A stretch of 42,561 bases of DNA from a virus. Of this stretch, positions 36,610 to 42,561 are shown one piece after another. The position numbers and the translations under genes are program-made. The notes beneath the pieces are model-generated. The model did not search any database, was not told the origin of the DNA, and saw only the letters and a program-made list of their open reading frames with translations. The stretch covers positions 1 to 42,561 of the IMG/VR virus record IMGVR_UViG_3300019889_000024; one strand, written 5' to 3'. Each line of letters opens with the position of its first letter. Position 1 is the first letter of the stretch.

Positions 36610-36779
36610 CGGATAACCTGATGGTCATTGGCGGCGAGGTGCTGGACCTGGCTCTTGGCCTCGTGGGCCCAGAATTCCTCCTGGGCTTTCCAGTTGTGGC
36701 GCCGCGCCAGTTCGGTTTCGATGTCCTGGACGAGCTTCTGCATTTCCAGAAGATCGCGTCGCATCTCGACGGTGCTCAT
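36606..36779 (-). CDS. 57-aa helical protein, unknown
   Basis: ATG 36779 overlaps the upstream stop, and the stop overlaps the next ATG. Encodes MSTVEMRRDLLEMQKLVQDI and ETELARRHNWKAQEEFWAHE: continuous charged helix, likely coiled coil. Below the usual length cut-off but well supported by coupling on both sides. Confidence 0.6.
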   Translation of the reverse strand: MSTVEMRRDLLEMQKLVQDIETELARRHNWKAQEEFWAHEAKSQVQHLAANDHQVIR

Positions 36780-36871
36780 AGCAGGACCGCTCCTATCGCC
36801 ACCGCCAACATCCAGTACAGGATTACGGCGCCCGTGACCAACCGGAAGTCGTCGAACCAGAAGTCGTTCAT
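36776..36871 (-). CDS. 31-aa single-pass membrane peptide
   Basis: ATG 36871 with AAGGTGGAAGCC directly upstream. Encodes MNDFWFDDFRLVTGAVILYW and a further hydrophobic stretch (MLAVAIGAVLL). Residues about 10-31 form one membrane helix. It is overlapped on both sides by ATGA junctions. Possible exclusion or immunity-type membrane peptide of a moron operon. Confidence 0.55.
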   Translation of the reverse strand: MNDFWFDDFRLVTGAVILYWMLAVAIGAVLL

Positions 36872-37047
36872 GGCTTCCACCTTGGATCGCTGCGTCCAGT
36901 CATGGCGGGAACCATTTTGCCGGCGTCGGCAAGATGGTGGGGGCCTCGTACCGGCAGCGCCCAGCGGGCCAGGGCGAAGTCGCGGCGCGCATCCCCTGAG
37001 AGCCTTCCCCAATTCCGTTTTGTCATTTGGGCGTTCGTATTGTTCAT
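36868..37047 (-). CDS. 59-aa basic protein, first gene of the leftward operon
   Basis: ATG 37047 follows AAGGAGACAAGG about 10 bases upstream and lies about 60 bases from a near-consensus promoter. Encodes MNNTNAQMTKRNWGRLSGDA, RRDFALARWALPVRGPHHLA and a basic end. No family recognised. Its frame is the only one with a ribosome-binding site behind the promoter. Confidence 0.6.
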   Translation of the reverse strand: MNNTNAQMTKRNWGRLSGDARRDFALARWALPVRGPHHLADAGKMVPAMTGRSDPRWKP

Positions 37048-37108
37048 GCTCTGGCTTCCTTGTCTCCTTTTACGTGCCCCGGGGTCACTCCCTGAGCTTT
37101 ATAAAGCA

Positions 37109-37137
37109 ACTATACATGTTAGCGTGCATATTGTCAA
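37109..37137 (-). promoter_or_regulatory. Near-consensus sigma-70 promoter, leftward
   Basis: On the - strand TTGACA (37132-37137), exactly 17 bases, then TATAGT (37109-37114). The -35 is perfect and the -10 differs from consensus by one base. There is no obvious operator palindrome, so the promoter is probably active in the lysogen. It drives the 37047-35638 operon and points away from terS. Confidence 0.8.
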
Positions 37138-37184
37138 GGCCTTTAGGACCCCTCAATTGGGGGGGGCAACGGTGGGGGGGCTGA
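37138..37184. other. G-tract region before terS, possible cos
   Basis: Contains CCCCTCAATTGGGG (a short palindrome), an eight-G run and a seven-G run, followed by CCGCCA triplet repeats inside the terS start. In lambda the cos site lies directly upstream of terS, and gpA-type terminases cut there. The cut position cannot be fixed from sequence alone. Confidence 0.35.
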
Positions 37185-37790
37185 GTGGCCGCCACCGCCA
37201 CCGCCACCGCCGCCATGCTGGCGAAGCTCTTCAACCTGCACGAGCGCCGGGTGCGGCAGCTAGGGCAGGAAGGTATCATCCCGCGCCCGGTACATGGAAA
37301 ATATGACCTCATCGGATCGGTACAAGGCTACGTCAAGTACCTCCAGGAGCGGGCCGAGGGCCGGAGGAACGAGACGAGCGGGGTGCACGATGAGCGCATG
37401 CGGCTGCTCACGGCGCGGGCCGAGCACAAGGAACTGGAGGTCGCGGCGCTGCACCAGTCGCTCCTCCCTTTCGATGAGGTCGTGGCCGCCTGGGAACAGC
37501 TCGTCGCCGCCTTCCGGGCCCGGTGTCTGGCGTTGCCCTCGAAGCTCGCGCCGCGGCTGGCGGTGATCCATGAAAGGAGAAAAATCCAAGACGCCCTCAC
37601 CTCCGAGATCCGCGAAGCGCTCCAGGAGCTCGCCCGCTTCGATCTGGCGGGCAGGGGTCCGGCGCGCGGTGCGCAAGGCCGCCCAGGTCGCGAGCCCCCC
37701 GCCGGAGCTAACGGTAAGTCAGTGGGCCGACCGAAACTTGCGGTTAAGCCCGGAGGACAGCGGCGAGCACGGACAGTACCAGTCCACTAG
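37185..37790 (+). CDS. Terminase small subunit, Nu1-like, 201 aa
   Basis: Recognises the packaging site and delivers DNA to TerL. After a short Ala/Thr repeat the sequence AAMLAKLFNLHERRVRQLGQ, EGIIPRPVHGKYDLIGSVQG, YVKYLQERAEG is a Nu1-type winged helix-turn-helix. A helical dimerisation part follows (LTARAEHKELEVAALHQSLL). GTG 37185 is used; ATG 37215 would drop the repeat. The last 70 codons overlap the large subunit ORF and are Pro/Gly/Arg-rich, so the true C-terminus is uncertain only in composition, not in frame. Confidence 0.8.
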   Translation: MAATATATAAMLAKLFNLHERRVRQLGQEGIIPRPVHGKYDLIGSVQGYVKYLQERAEGRRNETSGVHDERMRLLTARAEHKELEVAALHQSLLPFDEVVAAWEQLVAAFRARCLALPSKLAPRLAVIHERRKIQDALTSEIREALQELARFDLAGRGPARGAQGRPGREPPAGANGKSVGRPKLAVKPGGQRRARTVPVH

Positions 37791-39513
37791 GGCGCCGTAT
37801 CAGGCGGGCATCATGGACGCCTGCTCGGATCCGGCGATCGAGACCGTGATATTCATGAGCTCGTCGCAGGTCGGGAAGACCACGATCTTGAAGGCGGTCG
37901 TCGGGTATTACATCGATCAGGACCCGACCCTGATCCTGGTCATTAACCCGACCCTTGAGCTGGCCGAGACGTTTTCCAAGGACCGGCTGGCGCCTATGAT
38001 CCGGGATACGCCTTGCCTTCGGACCAAGATAGCCGATCCCAAGGCCCGCGATAGCGGAAACACGCTACTCGCGAAACACTTCCCGGGCGGAAGGATCACG
38101 ATCGTCGGATCCAACAGCCCCGCTGGATTGGCGGCGCGGCCGATCCGGGTGGTGCTGGTCGATGAGGCATCGAGGTGCGCGCGGAGCGCCGGCACGGAAG
38201 GCGATCCGATCGCGCTCGGTTTCAAGCGCACTCGCACGTTCTGGAACCGCAAGAAAGTGATGTGCTCGACCCCGACTATCCGTGGAGAGTGCAGGATCGA
38301 GACGGCATACCAGGCCACGGATCAGCGCCGCTACTTCGTCCCATGCCCGCGATGCCGTGAGTATCAAGTCCTGGAGTGGCGTCATGTGACCTGGCCGAAA
38401 GGGAAACCCGCGGAGGCGGTTTACCAATGCCCACACTGCGGCGGGGAGATCGGCGATCAGGAAAAGCTTGTGATGCTTCGCTCGGGAGAATGGCGCCCGA
38501 CCGCCGAAGGCCCCCCGGGCGCAGCGGGGTTTCACTTGAACGAGCTCTACAGCCCATGGTCGACGTTTGGCGAGATCACGAGCGATTTTCTCGAAGCCAA
38601 GCGCGGCGGCCGGGAGACCCTTCAGACGTGGGTCAACACCTCGCTCGGCGAGACATGGGAAGAGGATCAGGGCGAGCGGCCCGAGTGGGCAACCCTGATG
38701 GCGCGGGCTGAACCTTACCAGGTGCTCAGCGTCCCGACGGGTGGACTGTTCCTCACCTCCGGGATCGACGTCCAGGACGATCGGCTGGCGGTCGTGATCG
38801 TCGCCTGGGGCCGCGGCGAGGAATCTTGGCGTGTCTACTGGGGCGAGTTGTACGGCGATCCTTCCGTCGAAGGTGGCGTGTGGACGCAGCTCGACGATCT
38901 CCTGAGCCGCGGCTATGAGCACGAAAACGGTGTGCTTCTTCACGTCACCAGTGCCGCCATCGACTCCGGCCACCACACCCACCACGTCTACAATTACTGT
39001 CGTAGGCGCGCGGAGCGCGTGATGGCGGTCAAGGGCATGGGACAGTTGGGCCGTCCGATCATCACGCCAGCGTCCAAGGTGGAGGTGAACTACAAGGGGA
39101 CGCGCATCAAGAATGGCGTGGTGCTCTGGCCGATCGGCGTGGACGGCGCCAAGCGCCAGATCTACCACCGGCTGAAAACCACCGAGCCGGGCCCGGGCTG
39201 CATGCACTTCCCGATCGGGCTTCCCGAGGATTACTATCAGCAGCTCACGGCAGAGACGCTGGTAACGCGCTATACGCACGGCGTACCCTATACAGAATGG
39301 CACGCGGGTGGCAGGCGAAATGAAGCTCTTGACTGCGAGGTCTACGCCTATGCCGCTGCGATCCGTCTCGGAATGGGTAAGAGTTTGGACTGGGGCCGGC
39401 TCGAACAAAGTCTGGCCCTCCGCTCTGGTTCGGCGGACGTGAATCCTCCGATGGTGCCGCCGGCCGCTATGGCGCAGCCGGTTGGTCGCAGGATGAGGAG
39501 CCGGGGGATCTGA
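37570..39513 (+). CDS. Terminase large subunit, lambda gpA family, 647 aa
   Basis: Packaging motor and nuclease. Walker A-like SSSQVGKT at 97-104 and Walker B VVLVDEAS at 193-200 form the ATPase. A zinc finger-like insert has Cys258/Cys261 (CPRC) and Cys286/Cys289 (CPHCGG). The nuclease domain begins at FLTSGIDVQDDRLAVVIVAW with Asp399. Length matches lambda gpA (641). Start uncertain: ATG 37570 lies within terS, and a GTG near 37668 would still include the conserved PPPELTVSQWADRNLRLSPE. A gpA-type enzyme predicts cos packaging. Confidence 0.95.
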   Translation: MKGEKSKTPSPPRSAKRSRSSPASIWRAGVRRAVRKAAQVASPPPELTVSQWADRNLRLSPEDSGEHGQYQSTRAPYQAGIMDACSDPAIETVIFMSSSQVGKTTILKAVVGYYIDQDPTLILVINPTLELAETFSKDRLAPMIRDTPCLRTKIADPKARDSGNTLLAKHFPGGRITIVGSNSPAGLAARPIRVVLVDEASRCARSAGTEGDPIALGFKRTRTFWNRKKVMCSTPTIRGECRIETAYQATDQRRYFVPCPRCREYQVLEWRHVTWPKGKPAEAVYQCPHCGGEIGDQEKLVMLRSGEWRPTAEGPPGAAGFHLNELYSPWSTFGEITSDFLEAKRGGRETLQTWVNTSLGETWEEDQGERPEWATLMARAEPYQVLSVPTGGLFLTSGIDVQDDRLAVVIVAWGRGEESWRVYWGELYGDPSVEGGVWTQLDDLLSRGYEHENGVLLHVTSAAIDSGHHTHHVYNYCRRRAERVMAVKGMGQLGRPIITPASKVEVNYKGTRIKNGVVLWPIGVDGAKRQIYHRLKTTEPGPGCMHFPIGLPEDYYQQLTAETLVTRYTHGVPYTEWHAGGRRNEALDCEVYAYAAAIRLGMGKSLDWGRLEQSLALRSGSADVNPPMVPPAAMAQPVGRRMRSRGI

Positions 39514-39515
39514 AC

Positions 39516-39677
39516 ATGGCGGGAGCCGTGCCCATGAGTGGGAGGGATGTGCTCTTGGCAGTGGTCATTGTTGCGCTCGTTGGCGCAGTGCACTCCTTTG
39601 CTCGGGCTGTGCAGCGCTTCCGCGAAGCTTCGGCGTTGAGAAACGAGCTCCGCACTATCAGGGAGCGATTGAGTTAG
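39516..39677 (+). CDS. 53-aa membrane-anchored peptide
   Basis: ATG 39516, two bases after terL; MSGRDVLLAVVIVALVGAVH from ATG 39534 is an alternative start. Residues about 11-27 form one hydrophobic helix, followed by a basic helix (FARAVQRFREASALRNELRT). No family recognised. Another of the many tiny membrane proteins in the structural region. Confidence 0.55.
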   Translation: MAGAVPMSGRDVLLAVVIVALVGAVHSFARAVQRFREASALRNELRTIRERLS

Positions 39678-39682
39678 GGCTT

Positions 39683-39907
39683 ATGGCTGGCATCACCCTC
39701 GCCCAAGCCGAGGCCCAGTTGACCGCCTGGCTCGCCGCATCCACAGCAGTATCGCAAGGTCAAGCCTATACTATTGGCACACGTTCCCTTTCGCGGGCGG
39801 ACGCCAAGGAGATCCGTGAGCAAATCAAATTCTGGGATTCCCAGGTGAAGCGGCTGGCAGACGGCTCAGGTGGCGGGATCCGGGCGCGCGGGATCACGCC
39901 GGTATGA
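39683..39907 (+). CDS. DUF6148-like head protein at gpW position, 74 aa
   Basis: Begins MAGITLAQAEAQLTAWLAAS and continues SQGQAYTIGTRSLSRADAKE, with WDSQVKRL and a closing GIRARGITPV. This closely fits the DUF6148 family of short proteins found between terL and portal. In lambda gpW in this slot completes the head so that FII can bind. Functional equivalence is inferred. Its stop overlaps the next ATG. Confidence 0.75.
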   Translation: MAGITLAQAEAQLTAWLAASTAVSQGQAYTIGTRSLSRADAKEIREQIKFWDSQVKRLADGSGGGIRARGITPV

Positions 39908-40161
39908 ACGCGCCCGATGCCGCCGGCAGACTTGCGCGCCTGGCCGCGAGGTTTGCCGCGGAGATGGCCAAACCAAGCGAAGGCTGTGGAAGCCGAGCCG
40001 ATGCTTTGGTAAGGGGGCAGATCCGCTATCTCCAGATCCTAGGCCGCCGGGTGTGCGCCGAGGGCGGCCTCGATGAGCCGCTCTGGGTGAATGACCCTCT
40101 GACGAACGAAGTCACCGCAACCCTTCACATCAACTCAATCGAGGAGATCCATCATGGCTGA
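39904..40161 (+). CDS. 85-aa head-region protein, unknown
   Basis: ATG 39904 overlaps the previous stop. Sequence MNAPDAAGRLARLAARFAAE, LVRGQIRYLQILGRRVCAEG, then a short beta-like end (NEVTATLHINSIEEI). Not recognised. It overlaps the next gene by eight bases. Confidence 0.65.
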   Translation: MNAPDAAGRLARLAARFAAEMAKPSEGCGSRADALVRGQIRYLQILGRRVCAEGGLDEPLWVNDPLTNEVTATLHINSIEEIHHG

Positions 40162-40501
40162 ATACGACATCAAACCCGGCAACCAGAGACACCGCAGGCT
40201 CAACTACACGAAGAAGGACGGCAGTGCCGGCAAGGTTCAGGATCCTCCCACATGGGACCTATCCGCGCCAGAAGGGGTCGATCCGGCGTCCCTTGCTTCG
40301 CTCAACATCGACGGGGACCAGATGCATGGCGTCGTCGGGCACAACGGCGCGATCGGGGATCTCACCATTAGCAGCTTTGCGGATGGCGATGTCGGTCTCG
40401 GCCGACACCCCATCGTCCTCACCGACACTTTCCACATGCTCTCTCCGCTTGATGCAGAGGGCGGCGTCTCCGATGTCGGGGAAGAGGAGCCCATCCCGTA
40501 A
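40154..40501 (+). CDS. 115-aa acidic head-region protein
   Basis: Starts MAEYDIKPGNQRHRRLNYTK and contains DPASLASLNIDGDQMHGVVG, NGAIGDLTISSFADGDVGLG and an acidic end. The PxGxxDPAS...NIDGxxxxxVVG pattern suggests a small Ig-like beta domain, as in proteins that sit on the head surface, but no family is certain. Confidence 0.6.
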   Translation: MAEYDIKPGNQRHRRLNYTKKDGSAGKVQDPPTWDLSAPEGVDPASLASLNIDGDQMHGVVGHNGAIGDLTISSFADGDVGLGRHPIVLTDTFHMLSPLDAEGGVSDVGEEEPIP

Positions 40502-40900
40502 GTGGACACGAAAGGACAGGAGGAGCTGCGGGCCGAGCTCCAAGCAGCCCGGCCGCCGTTCGACGGGATCATGGAGGGGCTCGCGCACGATCTGGAGCAA
40601 CAGGACCTCCCGCCCGAGGCCCGCGGCGAAGTACAGGGGTTGCTGACCGATTTCCAGCGTCGGCTCGCCCTGATGCAAGCCGTGGATACCCACGCGAGCG
40701 CGATGTCCGATGCGGTGGCGGCGCTCCTCGCTGACGGCTTTCCGGCCCTACCCGAACGGGAGATCGATCCGGCGTCATTCGATGAACTCGATCAAAACCG
40801 CAGGACGATCGAACTGGCGCAGGCGCAGTTCAGGCGAAAGGCGATCACCACCGAGGGCACTAGCACGGTGGGGCCGGAGGAGCCGCAGCCGGTCCCGTGA
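40502..40900 (+). CDS. 132-aa coiled-coil protein before the portal gene
   Basis: GTG 40502 directly follows the upstream stop. The product is nearly all helical (GQEELRAELQAARPPFDGIM, LEQQDLPPEARGEVQGLLTD, NRRTIELAQAQFRRKAITTE). It lies right before the portal. A scaffold or packaging accessory function is possible but nothing diagnostic is visible. Confidence 0.6.
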   Translation: MDTKGQEELRAELQAARPPFDGIMEGLAHDLEQQDLPPEARGEVQGLLTDFQRRLALMQAVDTHASAMSDAVAALLADGFPALPEREIDPASFDELDQNRRTIELAQAQFRRKAITTEGTSTVGPEEPQPVP

Positions 40901-40958
40901 CCGCCCCGACACGCAAACTTGACAGAGGACAGAGAGAGATGGTGGCGATCGCATAGCG

Positions 40959-42561
40959 ATGCGCGAAGTCCCCCGCGAAACCGGCCTGCCGGCGGCGCTT
41001 CGTTCGCTCCGCCCCAACCTGGTGGACCGTGCGATCTCGTACTTCGACCCCGTAAAGGGTCTGGAGCGCTACCGCGCCCGCGCCATGCAGCTCACGGCCG
41101 AGAGCTACATCGGGGCGTCGAAGACGCGGCGCTCCATGACCGGCTGGCTCACGCGCCCGAAGTCGGCCGACGGCGATACGCTCCTGGAGCTGCCGGAGCT
41201 CCGCACCCGCTCGCGGGACCTGGAGCGGAATGCGCCCATCGCGACCGGCGCGCTTTCCACGGTCAGGACCAAGGTGGTCGGCACCGGGCTCGCGCTGCAA
41301 TCGAGGGTAAACCGGAAGGTCCTCGGGATATCCGAAGAGGAGGCGTCGGAGTGGCAGCGGCGGACCGAGATGGAGTGGACGCTCTGGGCCGAATCTCCGG
41401 ACTGCGATCTCACGCGGCAACAGAATTTCTATGGCCTGCAGGACCTCGCGTTCCGCTCGGCGCTGGCGTCGGGCGACGTCTTGGTCCTCATGCCCTATCT
41501 CTTGCGCTCGAGCGGGCCCTACGGCCTGAAGCTCCAGCTCATCGAGGCCGATCGGATGGCCAACCCGGCGAACAAGCGCGATACGCCCGAGCTCGCGAGC
41601 GGCGTCGAGATGGACAAGGACGGTGCGCCGATCGCGTACCACGTCCTCAAGCAGCACCCCGGTGGCATAGGCCGGCTGGCGGGTGGCGAGTTAGATAGGG
41701 TGCCAGCCTTTGGCGCCCAGACCGGCCGTCGCAACGCCATCCACCTGTACCAGCGGTCGCGACCTGGTCAGTCGCGCGGGGTGCCGTACCTCGCGCCGGT
41801 CATCGAGACCCTCAAGCAGCTCGACCGCTACACCGAGGCCGAGATCGCCGCGGCCGTGGTGGCAGGGCTCTTCGCGGTGTTCGTCAAGAGCGAAGGCGAC
41901 GGCCTCTCGCCGCTCGAATCCGCCACTCTCGGCATCACTCCGGCGAGCGGCGGCGACACGCCGCAGGCGGGCTGGGACGGCAAGCTGTCCGCCGGGCTGG
42001 TGGCGGATCTGCGCCCGGGCGAGGACATCGTTTCCGCGAACCCGGGCAGGCCGAACGCCGCGTTCGATCCGTTCATGGTCTCGATCCTGCGGCAAGTCGG
42101 CATGGCGCTGGAGCTGCCCTACGAGGTCCTCATCAAGCATTTCCAGTCGTCGTACTCAGCCGCCCGTGCCGCGCTGCTCGAGGCATGGGCACACTTCCGG
42201 TGTCGGCGCAGTTGGCTCGCTACCTATCTCTGCCAGCCCATCTACGAGGTCTGGATCGAGGAGGCAATTGCGCTGGGCCGCATCGTCGCCCCCGGCTTCT
42301 TCTTCGATCCGCTCGTCCGCCATGCCTGGCTTGGCTGCCAGTGGGTAGGTGACGGTCCGGGCTCCATCGATCCGCTCAAGGAGGTCACCGCCGCGCGCGA
42401 GCGGGTGGCGCTCACGATCTCGACGCTGGCCGAAGAGACCATGTTGCACGACGGCGGCGATTGGGAGGTGAAGCACGAGCAGCGCGTCAAGGAGGAGAAG
42501 TTGCGCAAGCAGGGCGGGCTCGCTCCTCCCGCCGCGCCGGCAGCGCCCGCGCCACCGCCTG
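40959..42561 (+). CDS. Portal protein, lambda gpB family, N-terminal part (runs off the window)
   Basis: ATG 40959 (MREVPRETGLPAALRSLRPN) opens a frame with no stop before the window end, continuing at bases 1-378 to give 612 residues. It follows the lambda-type portal family: AISYFDPVKGLERYRARAMQ, LRTRSRDLERNAPIATGALS, LKLQLIEADRMANPANK, YHVLKQHP, LYQRSRPGQSRGVPYLAPVI, PNAAFDPFMVSILRQVGMAL, ELPYEVLIKHFQSSYSAARA, and AHFRCRRSWLATYLCQPIYE. It forms the dodecameric ring at the packaging vertex. The protease gene would follow directly but for the inserted cassette. Confidence 0.95.
   Translation, partial: MREVPRETGLPAALRSLRPNLVDRAISYFDPVKGLERYRARAMQLTAESYIGASKTRRSMTGWLTRPKSADGDTLLELPELRTRSRDLERNAPIATGALSTVRTKVVGTGLALQSRVNRKVLGISEEEASEWQRRTEMEWTLWAESPDCDLTRQQNFYGLQDLAFRSALASGDVLVLMPYLLRSSGPYGLKLQLIEADRMANPANKRDTPELASGVEMDKDGAPIAYHVLKQHPGGIGRLAGGELDRVPAFGAQTGRRNAIHLYQRSRPGQSRGVPYLAPVIETLKQLDRYTEAEIAAAVVAGLFAVFVKSEGDGLSPLESATLGITPASGGDTPQAGWDGKLSAGLVADLRPGEDIVSANPGRPNAAFDPFMVSILRQVGMALELPYEVLIKHFQSSYSAARAALLEAWAHFRCRRSWLATYLCQPIYEVWIEEAIALGRIVAPGFFFDPLVRHAWLGCQWVGDGPGSIDPLKEVTAARERVALTISTLAEETMLHDGGDWEVKHEQRVKEEKLRKQGGLAPPAAPAAPAPPP
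42421..42561. repeat. Right copy of contig-terminal overlap
   Basis: The same 141 bases as positions 2-142, with two mismatches (42427 and 42554), in frame within the portal gene. Removing one copy leaves a 42,419-bp circular map. Confidence 0.9.

Noticed and set aside
38065-39408. 447-aa reverse ORF within terL
   Set aside because: Antisense shadow in high-GC DNA; the forward frame is a clear terminase with motifs.

Overview
The window is best read as one complete genome of a temperate, GC-rich, lambda-like siphophage, cut open inside the portal gene. The first 142 and last 141 bases are the same sequence (two mismatches), so the contig closes on itself with a repeat unit of about 42,419 bp. 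The TerL, portal, S49 protease/scaffold, FII-type joiner, tail chaperone with slippery site, gpZ-type protein and left/right immunity layout all follow lambda. The host is probably a gammaproteobacterium or close relative (high GC, a Thivi_2564-type small membrane protein, an RNA polymerase alpha-CTD homologue), but no host can be named from the sequence.

Layout on the + strand, starting from the packaging end: terS and terL (37185-39513), a DUF6148/gpW-position protein, small connector-region genes and the portal (40959 to the end, continued at 1-378). Next is an inserted cassette of five genes with a YadA-like beta-roll protein (375-2540). It is followed by the S49 protease with nested scaffold, decoration protein, Mu gpT-like capsid protein, head-tail joiner, tail terminator candidate, tail tube, frameshifted tail chaperones and a short tape measure (2561-9305). 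Then come unassigned tail-tip proteins, two long fibre-like proteins sharing a module, and a decayed tape-measure C-terminus (9608-14330).

From 14.8 to 27.6 kb nearly everything is on the - strand. There is a cluster of small membrane proteins with an RlpA-like barrel protein and a collagen-like membrane protein, and a + strand M15 endolysin at 16239. Beyond these lie the P4-type integrase, an attP candidate that matches a tRNA 3' end, an AlpA-type excisionase candidate, the alpha-CTD protein, and an annealing-protein/RecE-like exonuclease module ending in a DUF1351-like coiled-coil protein. This is the lambda left arm. Its promoter and the divergent right promoter have the same design: a GCTACG-N3-CGTAGC operator between the -35 and an identical TAGCAT -10, with a repressor gene between them.

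The right arm (27693-35577) holds a YdaS/Cro-like protein, a ParB-like protein, a replication initiator with internal 11-bp iterons, a probable helicase-loader-position protein, a VRR-NUC nuclease and a chain of small overlapping genes. It ends with a truncated Dam-type methyltransferase, a displaced gpZ tail-completion gene, a zinc-ribbon peptide and a broken ParB/methylase gene. A separate leftward operon of seven or eight small genes (37047-35638) runs from a near-consensus sigma-70 promoter just upstream of terS and looks like a lysogeny-expressed moron block.

Genes are packed with NTGA stop-start overlaps (ATGA, GTGA, TTGA and probably one CTGA). Many small genes below the usual length cut-off are therefore listed on the strength of these overlaps. 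Function calls are from recognised sequence motifs and gene order only; no database search was run.
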